Shown: piece after piece, positions 9,157 to 19,476 of the stretch
Numbering within the stretch: position 1 is the first letter of the stretch
How the letters are laid out: each line of letters begins with the position of its first letter
NCBI RefSeq assembly: GCF_004777465.1
Contig: NZ_CP038462.1
Span: forward strand, 2,046,001 to 2,110,000
Source: Nocardioides daphniae
GTDB lineage: Bacteria > Actinomycetota > Actinomycetes > Propionibacteriales > Nocardioidaceae
DNA length: 64,000 nucleotides
Reading direction: 5' to 3'
The notes under the pieces: generated by a model
Databases searched by the model: none
Told to the model about the DNA's origin: nothing
What the model saw: the letters and a program-made list of their open reading frames with translations, nothing else
Position numbers and translations under genes: made by a program

Positions 9157-11208
9157 ATGACCCGGGTCGGAGTGCTGTTCGTCCACGGGATCGGCAACCA
9201 GGCACCAGGTTCAACCTTGCGCTCGATGGGTGACGCCCTACTGGACACGATGAAGCGTTGGGAGGCCGCCCGCGGCGGGTCGATTCGGATCCACGCAGTG
9301 GCAGCCGATACGAATGGGCCAACCCGGCTGAACCTAGACTGGCTACGCCACGACCGAACGGCCATACAGGTCACGCTTGCCGAGAGTTGGTGGGCGGACT
9401 GCTTCACTCCTCCGTCCCTGGGCCAAATGCTGCGGTGGGCGCCCGTCGTAGCATGGCGTGCGCTGTTTCGGCTCTGGCTGTTCTTCGGTCTGACCCTCGC
9501 CGTTCTCCTTGTGTTCTCGTTGATCTTCACACCGGCAGCCCTGGTGGCCATGGCGACGCTCGCCGCGCTTGCGATCCTCTCGGTCGTCCTGCCGATCCTG
9601 GTGGTCGCGTTCTACGTTGTGGCGAGGGTCGTGCCCGGCCTGCGCGGAATTGCCAAGTCCATGTCCGGCTGGCTCATCCTCGCCGACGGCGACGCTTACG
9701 CACTTGTGCGCAGCCCGGTCAGCTTCAATGCGATGCGGTCACGCCTGGTGGCGGATCTCGAGTGTCTTTCGTCCGAGTGCGACCAGATCATTCTGGTGGC
9801 CCATTCCCAGGGCAGCGTTATCGCTTTAGAGACCGTGATCGCAAGACCCGACCTGCAGCCCCATACGATGTTCACGCTCGGCAGCGCGATCGGCCTGTTG
9901 CGGCTGTCCCGAGAGGATCCGTCGGCGCGCGTTAAGGCCGCCTGCCCTGAGCTCCGTTGGTTCAACCTCTACAGCCAGCTCGACCCGGTCAGCGCCGGCC
10001 CCATCGATGCGGACGGCATCCACCCCGTCGAGATTATCGTCCAGAACGGTGGCGAGCCCTGGTCAGCGCACACAACCTACGTTTCCAATGTCGACCAGGT
10101 GATTGTCCCGATCATGGCAGCGATCGGGTTTGCGGCAGATGGCGAACCTTTCTTCTCCACTGATGACGTAGGGCTGATGCACCATGCCATGCTCGATCGT
10201 GAGCATCGCAGTGTCCGGCTCGGCGAGCGTCTGATCGAACTCGCCGCGATGGTCGCGGCCTCGTGGGTGCTGTGGCGCTGGGGCGATCTCACCTCCTCCG
10301 CCGCTTGGGCGGCCCGCACGGCGCACCTTCCCGACTGGCTGCGCCACGAGGTCGCTTCGACAAGTGACGAGACTTGGCAACGCGGGACGCTGGCAGGCGT
10401 TGCTGCGGTGGCCGGGGTAATCGCGTACGCAGTCGTGGTCCTCACCCCGTTGCACTCCGCGTTGCATCGTCGTGGGGAACGACGGCTGCTGGAACGAATG
10501 GCCCCGCCACGACGACTCGATTTAGCTGCGCTGCCCTATGGACTCGCTCAACTGCCGCTCCTGGCACTCATCGCGTGCGTTGCTATACACGCCAACCACG
10601 AGCGGGATCAGGTGATCGCTCTACTCGCCACCTGTGCCGGTGCGGTCATGATCGGATTCTCGCTCGTGCGCCCCGTCGAGACCGGCTTGCCGGCAGCGGC
10701 TGCGACGCCGCTGTGGCCGGCGTACCGTCACCGCCTGGCCCGCGGTGCACATAATGCCGCGAACTGGGAGGCCACCCAGCACCAGCTCGCATTCTTGAGC
10801 TGGGTAACCGAGCAGATCTGCGCTGGCCGTTCCGACGCAGCGCTTCAGATCATCGAACGACCCAGGTACGCGGACCTCGTGGCCGAGGACGTGACCGTTC
10901 TCCGCGTCTTCGCACTTCATCGCCACGACGCTGCGACCACATGGGAGGGAGGATACGAAGCGTTCGTCACCCAGGACCGGGACACTCCGACTCCGCCGCG
11001 AGCGCTAGCCTTCCTCCTTTGCGCCGACGCGGACTTTCCACCTCCCGACGCCGAGGCATTGCTCATCCGCCCCGAGAATTTGCCCCCGCCCACGTCAGAA
11101 TTGGATGAGTGGATGGGACGGATTGTCCCTCTTAATTTCCTCGCCGAGCACTGTCAACGGTCCTCGCTAGACGAACTGCTGTTGACGGTCGAGCGGCTCG
11201 GATCCTGA
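9157..11208 (+). CDS. Membrane-anchored alpha/beta-hydrolase, lipase-like
   Basis: An intact 683-residue protein. It opens with an alpha/beta-hydrolase strand and oxyanion motif (VLFVHGIGNQ, residues 6-15) and carries a nucleophile elbow AHSQGS with Ser217. An ESWWADCF motif lies at about residues 76-83. Two long hydrophobic segments (about 100-125 and 128-156) are inserted between them, and further membrane helices lie around 405-425 and 455-490. The soluble C-terminal ~170 residues are helical and of unknown function. The layout suggests a membrane-tethered lipase or esterase. It stands alone as cargo, without a signal peptide or operon partner. A defence or effector role is possible but unsupported by any motif. 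Confidence 0.65.
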   Translation: MTRVGVLFVHGIGNQAPGSTLRSMGDALLDTMKRWEAARGGSIRIHAVAADTNGPTRLNLDWLRHDRTAIQVTLAESWWADCFTPPSLGQMLRWAPVVAWRALFRLWLFFGLTLAVLLVFSLIFTPAALVAMATLAALAILSVVLPILVVAFYVVARVVPGLRGIAKSMSGWLILADGDAYALVRSPVSFNAMRSRLVADLECLSSECDQIILVAHSQGSVIALETVIARPDLQPHTMFTLGSAIGLLRLSREDPSARVKAACPELRWFNLYSQLDPVSAGPIDADGIHPVEIIVQNGGEPWSAHTTYVSNVDQVIVPIMAAIGFAADGEPFFSTDDVGLMHHAMLDREHRSVRLGERLIELAAMVAASWVLWRWGDLTSSAAWAARTAHLPDWLRHEVASTSDETWQRGTLAGVAAVAGVIAYAVVVLTPLHSALHRRGERRLLERMAPPRRLDLAALPYGLAQLPLLALIACVAIHANHERDQVIALLATCAGAVMIGFSLVRPVETGLPAAAATPLWPAYRHRLARGAHNAANWEATQHQLAFLSWVTEQICAGRSDAALQIIERPRYADLVAEDVTVLRVFALHRHDAATTWEGGYEAFVTQDRDTPTPPRALAFLLCADADFPPPDAEALLIRPENLPPPTSELDEWMGRIVPLNFLAEHCQRSSLDELLLTVERLGS

Positions 11209-11346
11209 TCCTGACCCGCTGGAGCTTGCGTCACTGCTGACATCCGACACACGCAATCCGGTGGGCTCGTCTTTCTGCTGAAGGCGCGCACATGCCACTC
11301 GCCCATGATCCCGGAGAGCGGAGTCAGGAGCTGGCTCCAGTGTCGC

Positions 11347-12464
11347 CTAGGTGTGATGTCCAGGGAGGTTGTTCAGCCAGGCGCGGTGAGTCGACCTGAC
11401 AGGTGAAGGCCTCCGGTTGTGGAGTGGAGCTGTCTAGTTCACCGCTCCCGCAACCTGGAGGCCTTCGTGTCCCACGCTAACGCTGCCCTGACCCCGCGCG
11501 CCCGTTTGCGACTCGCTCGACTCGTCGTCGACACCGCGGTTGGACCTACGGCGCCGCTGCGAAGATGTTCATGGTGTCCCCACGCACCGCGAAGAAGTGG
11601 GCCGTCCGCTACCGCACCGAAGGCCCAGCGGGCATGGGTGACCGGTCATCGCGGCCACACTCTTGGCCAACCAGAACCAGCCCTGCGGTCGTGCGCCAGA
11701 TCGTGCGCCTGCGGTGGCGTCACCGCCTCGGTCCGGTCCAGATCGCCGGCCGTCTGGGGATGCAGGCATCGACTGTGTACGCAGTGCTGGTGCGGTGCCG
11801 CATCAATCGGCTGTCCCACATCGACCGCGTCACCGGGGAACCCCTACGCCGCTACGAACATCCGCATCCGGGGTCGCTGATCCATGTCGATGTCACCAAG
11901 TTCGGCAACATCCCCGACGGCGGTGGCTGGCGCTACGTCGGTCCTCAGCAGGGCAACAAGAACAAAGCCGCCACGGCCCTGAGGACCGGCCGCACAGTCA
12001 AGGGACACCCCAACATCGGTACCGCCTTCGTGCATACCGTGATTGACGACCACTCGCGCGTGGCTTACGCCGAGATCCACCCTGACGAAAAGTCGGCCAC
12101 CGCGGTCGAGGTCCTGCACCGCACGGTGGCCTGGTTTGCCGAGCGAGGAGTCAACGTCGAACGGGTCCTGTCCGACAACGGCAGCTGCTACCGCTCCTTC
12201 GCGTGGCGCGACGCCTGCGCTGCCCTCGAGATCACACCCAAACGGACCCGCCCGTACCGGCCACAGACCAACGGCAAGATCGAACGGTTCCACCGCACCC
12301 TGGCCGACGGCTGGGCCTACGCCCGCCTGTACGAGTCAACCGAGCAACGCAACAACGCGCTACCGGGCTGGCTCCACTTCTACAATCATCATCGCGTCCA
12401 TTCCGCCATCGGAGGCCGTCCGCCCATCACCCGGCTGACCAACGTGCCTGGACATCACACCTAG
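11347..12464 (+). mobile_element. IS481-family insertion sequence
   Basis: The element is bounded by inverted repeats reading GTGTGATGTCCAGG at the left (11351-11364) and its complement at the right (12447-12460). Each is flanked by the tetranucleotide CTAG (11347-11350 and 12461-12464), a plausible target-site duplication; CTAG targets are known for Bordetella IS481. Total length is about 1.1 kb with a single transposase gene, typical of the family. It separates the hydrolase gene from the large secreted-protein gene. Confidence 0.85.
11467..12464 (+). pseudogene. IS481-family transposase, one frameshift
   Basis: A DDE transposase of about 330 residues: N-terminal helix-turn-helix (SPRTAKKWAVRYR), then an rve-type integrase core with LIHVDVTKFG (first Asp), VLSDNGSCYRS (second Asp) and NGKIERFHRTLADG (Glu). 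It starts at GTG 11467 (SHANAALTPRARL). One frame break lies near 11545, between the N-terminal segment and the helix-turn-helix. The stop codon TAG lies inside the right-hand CTAG flank, so it may be supplied by the target site. Confidence 0.85.
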
Positions 12465-12697
12465 GCACTCCAACGGTCCCGCTCGCGGCCAAGCACTCAC
12501 GCGTATCCCAGAAGACGATTCTCTGCACTGGCGCGCCCCGCGAGCCGATTCGGGGGAACCTCACCCTGTTATTTGTGGCCAGCGAAGAGATAGTAGACGC
12601 CTTGTAAATTTTCATTGCGCAGGTCGGCGGACCCCTGTTGTATAGCACCGGAGAAGATCCGGCTGCTGGATTCTCGGGCCGTTTATGGGGGTTAGGA

Positions 12698-15600
12698 ATG
12701 AGTGGTGTACAACGTGCGCTGACCGCGGTGGCGACTGTGGCTGCGCTCGTGGTCTCGACGATGGGCGTGACTACCTCAGCAGTCTCCCTGGACTCATCCA
12801 GCGTGGTTGGTGGGAGCGCAGCCTCGGCGCGGGCAGGCAAGAGTTTCCTCCTGTCTCCGACATCGACTGCACCGGGGGGGACGGTCTCGGTCAAGGGAAA
12901 GGTGCCCGGCAAGGTCAAGCGGCCGGTGATCGTGCGGGTCGCTTTGGGCAAGAAGTGGACCACGGCTGCGAAGGCCAAGACCACCAAAAAGGGCACCTAC
13001 AAGGTGTCGTTCGCTGCCCCTGCCAAGGCCGGGGTGGAGGGTCGGCATCACCGCGCCGAAGACGAAGGTCAGGGGCAAGCGGTACAAGAAGTTCACCACC
13101 AAGACCCGGACCCTCACCGTCACCACGCCCCCCACGCCGACTCCGCCGCCGACGCCCACCCCGACGCCCACGCCGCCCCCGATGCCGGACACCACGCCTC
13201 CGCCTGTGCCGGCGTCTCTCGATGCGTCTGCGGGTGACACCTCGGTGCATCTGACGTGGGCGGCGGTGAGTGCGGCCGACTTGGCTGGTTACAACGTGTA
13301 TCGGGCGACGTGGTCGGATGGTCCGTGGACCAAGCTCACGGGCTCGACCATAAGCGCCAGGTCGTACGACGCGACGAATCTCACCAACGGGTCGACCTAC
13401 TTCTTCGCCGTGACGTCGGTAGACACCACGGGCAACGAGTCAGCGAAGTCCACAGCGGCCAGCGCGACGCCTGCCGCCGCAGATGACACAAGGCCGCCAC
13501 CCGTCCCGAGGGACCTCGATACGACACCGGGCGACACCTCGGTGCATCTGGCCTGGGCGGCGGTGAGTGCGGCCGACTTGGAAGGTTACAACGTCTATCG
13601 GGCGACGTCGTCGGGTGGCCCGTGGACAAAGTTGACGGGTTCGCCGATCAGTGCGAATTCGTATGAGGCTACGGAGCTGACGAACGGGACGACCTACCAC
13701 TTCGCCGTGACATCGGTGGACAACGCTGGCAACGAGTCGGCGAAATCCGCTTCCGCCACAGGTTTGCCGACGGCAACCCGCCCAGGGGTCTCAGAACACT
13801 GCGGCCAGCTTGGCGGCGATCAGACCTGGTCGCAAGACGGAGGCGTCCACCGATTGACCTGCGACGTCGTAGTTCCCGCCGGAGCCACCCTGACCATATC
13901 TGCCAAGACGATCATCAAGGCCGACGCCAACACGCGTCTGTACATCCAAGGCTCGTTGGTGGCGGTGGGTGCCGAGAATGCGCCGGTGGTGTTCACCACG
14001 ACTCTGGATGACTCGGTGGGGGTCGATCTCAGCGGGAATTCTCCCGAGGCGCCAACCCCGTCGTCTTGGGGTGGCATCCACGTGGCCGATAGCGCGTCGG
14101 CGACCTTGGAGCGAGTCGAGGTGCGGTATGCCGATCGTCTGTACGTCAACGGTGGCAGCTTTCAGCTGGTTGATTCGCTGGCGTCGACCCGGGCCGGGTT
14201 GGATGTGACTGTGGGGTCTGCTGACCTGCGAGTATCGGGCTCGGCGGTGAGCGCGGTGAACCGCGGCACGGCCATCGCGGTATCGCGGGGATACACCGGC
14301 ACCGACGTTGGTGATGTGGTGGTTTCAAACAACGAGCTGGTGGGCGGCCTCTACTACTACTCCGCGAATGAAACTTCTGCCGCAACGGCAGATCTTCGAA
14401 ACAACCAGGTATCGGGTGCGGCGCGGCCGTTCCAGTTCTGGGATAAGAAGTTACGACCTACGTCGTGGACTGGTAGCTCATTCACTGACGCGACGTATCC
14501 GGCGTTTTATGTGGCCGGCGAACTGGTTGAGGACTGGCGAATCTCGGCGGAAGGGCCTACGTACACCGTGGGCATTACGACCTCCGGGAGCGGGGGTGAC
14601 GGTCTATCCGTGCCGTCTGGCCGGTCTCTGAAGTTGGATCAGGGCGTCGTCTTGAAGTTCCACCGGGCTTATAACAACTACGCAAACCTGCACATCCAAG
14701 GCTCGTTGGTGGCGGTGGGTGCCGAGAATGCGCCGGTGGTGTTCACCACGACTCTGGATGACTCGGTGGGGGTCGATCTCAGCGGGAATTCTCCCGAGGC
14801 GCCAACCCCGTCGTCTTGGGGTGGCATCCACGTGGCCGATAGCGCGTCGGCGACCTTGGAGCGAGTCGAGGTGCGGTATGCCGATCGTCTGTACGTCAAC
14901 GGTGGCAGCTTTCAGCTGGTTGATTCGCTGGCGTCGACCCGGGCCGGGTTGGATGTGACTGTGGGGTCTGCTGACCTGCGAGTATCGGGCTCGGCGGTGA
15001 GCGCGGTGAACCGCGGCACGGCCATCGCGGTATCGCGGGGATACACCGGCACCGACGTTGGTGATGTGGTGGTTTCAAACAACGAGCTGGTGGGCGGCCT
15101 CTACTACTACTCCGCGAATGAAACTTCTGCCGCAACGGCAGATCTTCGAAACAACCAGGTATCGGGTGCGGCGCGGCCGTTCCAGTTCTGGGATAAGAAG
15201 TTACGACCTACGTCGTGGACTGGTAGCTCATTCACTGACGCGACGTATCCGGCGTTTTATGTGGCGGCGAACTGGTTGAGGACTGGCGAATCTCGGCGGA
15301 AGGGCCTACGTACACCGTGGGCATTACGACCTCCGGGAGCGGGGGTGACGGTCTTTCCGTGCCGTCTGGCCGGTCTCTGAAGTTAGATCAGGGCGTCGTC
15401 TTGAAGTTCCACCGGGCTTATAACAACTACGCAAACCTGCACATCCAAGGCTCGCTGGTGGCGGTGGGTGCCGAGAATGCGCCGGTGGTGTTCACCACGA
15501 CTCTGGATGACTCGGTGGGGGTCGATCTCAGCGGGAATTCTCCCCAGGTGCCAGGCCCGTCCGCTTGGGGTGGCCTCTACGTGGCCGACGGCGGGGAAGC

Positions 15601-16606
15601 TGTCCTTCGGGACACGACGATCACGTACGCCGCCACGGGTCTGCACACAAGTTCCGACGGCAACGCCGAGATTCACGGCGCAATTCTCAACAGCTCAAGC
15701 GGGCTCGTTGCTCATGGCTTCACCGATGCCACAGACGTGGACTGGGGATCCGCAAGCGGTCCGTCGCCGTTCGGGACAGGCACATCGGTCTCTGGGACCG
15801 GGGCTGTCGTCTTTCCGTGGCGCGGCTACGTAGCTCCGCCACGACCGCCCGCAGCGCCGGCGCAGCCAGCACCAGCCGACAATGGGTGCAAACAACTAGT
15901 GATCTACGGGCTCCGGGGCTCCGGCGAATTGCCACAGGGCCCGAACGAGACGACCTTGCCGACCTTCGGTTCCGACACGTCTGGATTCGGCCTCGACAAC
16001 CTTGTGATTGCGGGCGCCATACGTGACCGAGTGCTTGAGCTCAAGCCGTCCGCCACGACCAAGTTCGTCGCGATTCAATACCTGGCCCTTCCGGTCCCCT
16101 ACCTCGAGCCCCGAGTGTCCGGCGAGGAGTTCATCGACAGCATCTGGCAGGGAGTGGACAAGTTGCTCGCAGCGATGCGTGCCGAGTCAGCACTCTGCCC
16201 AAGCTCCCAGTTCGCGCTCGTGGGCTACTCACAGGGGGCGTTATCGATCAACATAGCCCTGCGGAACATGGACTCGTCTGAGAGGAGCCGGATTGGTGGA
16301 ATCGCGCTGCTAGCTGATCCCGGCAAGCTAGCGAATCCCACCGAGACACTCTGGGAAGGTGCATATACCCCTGCGGTCGACGGAGTGCGCGACAAACCGG
16401 GCGCGTATGTTGCGCTCAATTTCGCTGGTCATGGCCCGATACCGTCCGACGTGAGTGGACGCACGATCTCCATGTGCCACCAGCGAGACATCGTCTGCGC
16501 TCCAAAATGGAACGCCAGGATCGCCTTCCACGAGAACTACACCTACGAGGAAGACCAAGCGATGGGCGTCTTCGTGGGTACTCGAGCCGCAGCGCTACTT
16601 CCGTAG
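12698..16606 (+). pseudogene. Secreted Ig/FN3/beta-helix/cutinase protein, two frameshifts
   Basis: A predicted exported protein of about 1300 residues. In order: signal peptide (MSGVQRALTAVATVAALVVS), an Ig-like domain, a Pro-Thr linker, two fibronectin type III domains (NVYRATWSDGPW and NVYRATSSGGPW mark each), a parallel beta-helix region with two near-identical 250-residue units plus part of a third, and a C-terminal cutinase-family hydrolase with serine motif GYSQGA and the C-x4-D-x2-C plus His motif (MCHQRDIVC, AFHENY). It may hydrolyse polyesters or lipids while the repeats bind a surface or polymer. Frame breaks lie near 13035 and at 15263, where repeat copy 2 lacks one C present in copy 1. 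Confidence 0.75.
13943..15441 (+). repeat. 750-bp tandem repeat, two copies
   Basis: Copy 1 (13943-14692) and copy 2 (14693-15441) are almost identical over their whole length. I see one base deleted in copy 2 (at about 15263) and a few substitutions near 15355 and 15384. A third partial copy starts at 15442 and diverges after about 100 bp. Each unit encodes 250 residues of beta-helix, so the duplication lengthens the helix without changing frame, except for the deletion. Confidence 0.95.
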
Positions 16607-16615
16607 TCAACGCGG

Positions 16616-16745
16616 AATCCGAGTGACTCCGACGTGGACACGGAAGGGTGCCTTGCCGCCGGGGGTGCAGATGACCGTCTCGAGGAACGGCAACATGGTG
16701 AAGTTCTACGGCAAGTCGAAGCGTGCAGGTCGCTACGCCGTGACG
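16616..16745 (+). pseudogene. Remnant of a secreted-protein 3' region cut by IS3
   Basis: Between the cutinase stop and the IS3 left end an open frame encodes about 43 residues (RVTPTWTRKGALPPG, then KSKRAGRYAV) with the basic, beta-rich texture of the Ig-like domain at the start of the neighbouring secreted protein. It has no start codon of its own and is interrupted by the insertion sequence. I read it as the fragment of a domain or gene lost to the insertion. Confidence 0.3.
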
Positions 16746-16804
16746 GGGTCTGCCCCCAGTTGAGTTGACACCTGACCTCTGAGGTTTCGGCCTCAGGCGG
16801 AAGG

Positions 16805-17101
16805 ATGTCCCCCGTGGCAAAGCCCTACCCCCAAGAGTTCCGCGACGACGTCGTGGCTGTGGCCCGGCAGGGCCAGTCCTCGTTGAAGCAGATCGCGAAG
16901 GACTTCGGGATCTCCGAAGGCTCCCTGGCGAACTGGATGAAGCAGGCCAACATCGAAGACGGCCGGCGTTCCGGTCAGACCGACGCCGACCGTGAGGAGC
17001 TGCGGGCGCTGAAGCGGCGCAACAAGCTGCTGGAGCAGGAGAACGAGGTCCTGCGACGAGCTGCCGCCTACCTGTCCCAGGCGAACCTGCCGGGAAAATA
17101 G
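16805..17101 (+). CDS. IS3 OrfA, transposase DNA-binding subunit
   Basis: A 98-residue protein with the IS3 OrfA layout: an N-terminal helix-turn-helix (EFRDDVVAVARQG, ISEGSLANWMKQA) and a C-terminal leucine zipper (ALKRRNKLLEQENEVLRRA). It binds the terminal repeats and multimerises with OrfB. It ends 19 bp before the ATG of orfB; orfB lies in the +1 frame relative to it. Confidence 0.9.
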   Translation: MSPVAKPYPQEFRDDVVAVARQGQSSLKQIAKDFGISEGSLANWMKQANIEDGRRSGQTDADREELRALKRRNKLLEQENEVLRRAAAYLSQANLPGK

Positions 17102-17120
17102 TCTTCCGCTCGTCCGAGAG

Positions 17121-18002
17121 ATGGCCGCGGCCGGTGCCCCGATCAGGGTGCCTGTCGCGGTGGCGTTGCGGGTCCTGGGCTTGTCCAGGCAGGGGTACTA
17201 CCAGTGGCTCAAGGACCCCGTGAGTCAGCGGGACTGGGACGACGCGCACGTCATCGACGTCCTGTACGACCTGCACACCGACGACGCGACGCTGGGGTAC
17301 CGGTTCCTCACCGACGAGCTTGAGCTCGAGCACGGCATCAGGGGCGGTGAGAACCGCGTGCACCGATTGTGCCGCATCGCCGGCATCACCGCCAGCCACC
17401 CCAAGAAGCGCAGCAAGCCCGGCTCGACCGGCCCGGCGCCGCACGACGACCTGCTCGCGGTCGTCGACGAGCACGGGGTCGTGCGGCACGCTTTCGCCGC
17501 TACTGGCCCCAACCAGCTGTGGCTCTGGGATATCTCGGAGCACCCGACGCGGGAAGGGAAGCTCTACATCTGTGCGATCAAGGACGTGTGGTCGAACAAG
17601 ATCGTCGGATACTCGATCGACACCAGAATGAAGTCGTCTCTGGCACGTGCTGCGATGCGCAACGCCATCGCCCTACGCGCCCCCGTCGGCACCGTGTGTC
17701 CCAGCGACAGAGGCGGCCAATTTCGCGCCAACCGCACCCAGCGGCTCCTGGCCAACAACGGCCTGGTCGGCTCGATGGGCCGCTCCTACGGAGCCGGCGA
17801 CAACGCCAGCATGGAGAGCATCTTCTCGCTGTTGCAGAAGAACGTGCTGAACACCCGCCGCTGGGACACCCGCGACGAGCTACGCCTGGCGATGGTCACC
17901 TGGATCGAAACGAAGTACAACCGCCGCCGTCGCCAACGAGCCCTCGGCAAGCTCACGCCGGTCGAGTTTGAGATGATCTACGCGGCCGCAGACGCGGCCT
18001 GA
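17121..18002 (+). CDS. IS3 OrfB, DDE transposase
   Basis: A 293-residue IS3-family catalytic subunit. An HTH_21-type N-terminus (DDATLGYRFLTDEL) is followed by the rve core with LWLWDISEHP (first Asp), VCPSDRGGQF (second Asp) and GDNASMESIFSLLQK (Glu), so the DDE triad is complete. The open frame continues upstream of the ATG to overlap the end of orfA (PLVREM), so initiation may be earlier or may depend on frameshifting. The gene is intact. Confidence 0.9.
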   Translation: MAAAGAPIRVPVAVALRVLGLSRQGYYQWLKDPVSQRDWDDAHVIDVLYDLHTDDATLGYRFLTDELELEHGIRGGENRVHRLCRIAGITASHPKKRSKPGSTGPAPHDDLLAVVDEHGVVRHAFAATGPNQLWLWDISEHPTREGKLYICAIKDVWSNKIVGYSIDTRMKSSLARAAMRNAIALRAPVGTVCPSDRGGQFRANRTQRLLANNGLVGSMGRSYGAGDNASMESIFSLLQKNVLNTRRWDTRDELRLAMVTWIETKYNRRRRQRALGKLTPVEFEMIYAAADAA

Positions 18003-18100
18003 CTACTGCAATCCCCGAGTGTCAACAAGACCGGGGGCAGACCCTATCCTGCTGCACCTCTAGGTTGCCGCGCAGGGAGCACCCGCTGAGGCAGCCACCC

Positions 18101-19207
18101 ATGATTACCGTCACGGCGCCGCACCCCCTCGGCTCCGCGGTCCGCGTCGTACCCCCGAGAAAGCCGCGCGGCCCGACTACAGACGCTGGCGCCCACCTAC
18201 AGGGCATGAAGTTCTCCGTCCGCTCCCCTGATGAGCTGATCAGCGTCATCCCGCACGTCCTGGGCTTCACACCACAGGACTCACTCGTACTCGTACCCCT
18301 GAGTTCTGAACTACCGGCTGCCCGAGTCGACCTACCGACGTCGGCTCGGGAACGTGAACAGGTCTGGGAGTCGATCGGCGGTGTGTACGCCCGGCACACC
18401 CGCCCCGGTGCGCAGATCGGGCTCTTCTCCTTCTCCGCTGACCGCGACTACGCGGACAGGCTCGGCCAGGACTTCGCCATTCGACTCCAGGCCATCGGTG
18501 TGGACGTTCCCATCCGGCTCTGGGCCAGCGACACCCAGTGGGCCGACCTCGACACCGGGGCTGCCGGTCCCCTCACGCCCGAGACGCGCCAGATCGTCGC
18601 CGCACAGACCGTCCTGAACGGCCTCGCGCAACCCGCCCCCAGCCGTGAAGCGCTCGCCGCTTCGCTGGTGGGCGACGACAAGTCCATCGCGGCACTCCTC
18701 GCGGACGCCCGCACCGCGACAGCAGCCAGCACCACCCACGTCGATGCCACACTCGCGCTGGACCGGCTCGACACCTTCCACTCCACCGGCATCCGCCTCG
18801 ACGACCCCGAGGCGGCTCGGCTCCTCGTGTCGGTGAAGTCCATCCCGATCCGCGACCAACTCTGGCACGACATGAACGCTGAGAACGCCACCTCGCACGT
18901 GGCGCTGTGGAGCGACCTGACTCGCCGGGCACCGGATTCTGTCCGGGCTGCCCCGGCCACGATGCTCGCGTTCGCCAGCTGGCTCAAGGGCCACGGCGCC
19001 CTCGCCTGGTGCGCCCTGGACCAGGTGCCGCAGGGCCAGCCCTACCCAGCAGCGGAGCTCGTGACCGCCGTCGTACAAAACGGTGTGCGCCCCAGCAGAT
19101 GGCAAGCCATCAAGACCGCCGTCGCCACCGAAGGCCACACCCGCGGCCTCGACGGGCTTGCCTCGTGGGCTAAGAACCCGCCCGTCCCCCGCCCGCCGAC
19201 GATCTGA
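18101..19207 (+). CDS. DUF4192-domain protein
   Basis: A protein of about 368 residues with the DUF4192 signature near its start (RSPDELISVIPHVLGF, then DSLVLVPL). The family is common on actinobacterial chromosomes and integrative elements and has no known activity. It is soluble, with alternating helical segments rich in Ala and Asp. I chose the ATG at 18101; a TTG at 18065 and an internal ATG at 18206 are alternatives. It begins about 55 bp after the IS3 right end, with the small ORF and excisionase-like gene following. Confidence 0.75.
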   Translation: MITVTAPHPLGSAVRVVPPRKPRGPTTDAGAHLQGMKFSVRSPDELISVIPHVLGFTPQDSLVLVPLSSELPAARVDLPTSAREREQVWESIGGVYARHTRPGAQIGLFSFSADRDYADRLGQDFAIRLQAIGVDVPIRLWASDTQWADLDTGAAGPLTPETRQIVAAQTVLNGLAQPAPSREALAASLVGDDKSIAALLADARTATAASTTHVDATLALDRLDTFHSTGIRLDDPEAARLLVSVKSIPIRDQLWHDMNAENATSHVALWSDLTRRAPDSVRAAPATMLAFASWLKGHGALAWCALDQVPQGQPYPAAELVTAVVQNGVRPSRWQAIKTAVATEGHTRGLDGLASWAKNPPVPRPPTI

Positions 19208-19215
19208 GACACGTC

Positions 19216-19368
19216 ATGCACAACGGATACCGACGCCACCCCACACCACGGAGCCAGATCGAGCAGCTGCTCACCCGACTCGCCGGCCGGCGGCTCGAAC
19301 TTCCGGCTCCGTGGCAGGTCGACGTCATCCCGGACGTCCAGGCCTCGATCGACCACGGGGACGCCTGA
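19216..19368 (+). CDS. Small unknown protein (50 residues)
   Basis: A 50-residue protein starting 9 bp after the DUF4192 stop (MHNGYRRHPTPRSQIEQLL, ending IDHGDA). It is basic at the N-terminus and acidic at the C-terminus, with no cysteines or membrane segment. Position and coding texture suggest it is cotranscribed with its neighbours in the right arm of the island. Function is unknown. Confidence 0.45.
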   Translation: MHNGYRRHPTPRSQIEQLLTRLAGRRLELPAPWQVDVIPDVQASIDHGDA

Positions 19369-19476
19369 CCCCACGGGCTGAACGCGGGATGGGAGTCACA
19401 CCTATCCAGCACGGGACACGGAGCACCAGACCCGGCCTCGCCCCGACCTACCCACCTCGCGCCTAGGAGCAACGCC

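Larger units (their letters stand above)
16746..18044 (+). mobile_element. IS3-family insertion sequence
   Basis: About 1.3 kb with imperfect terminal inverted repeats: GGGTCTGCCCCC...TTGACAC at the left (16746-16771) and its complement at the right (18019-18044). It carries two consecutive transposase frames, orfA and orfB, as in IS3 elements. I see no clear target duplication; the sequences just outside the repeats (GACG and TATC) differ. Confidence 0.85.

Noticed and set aside
17090..17101. GGGAAAA slippery heptamer before the orfA stop, a possible programmed -1 frameshift
   Set aside because: The heptamer is in the right register, but a -1 shift enters a frame different from orfB, which lies in +1. 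Without evidence for a +1 shift I treat orfB as starting at its own ATG.
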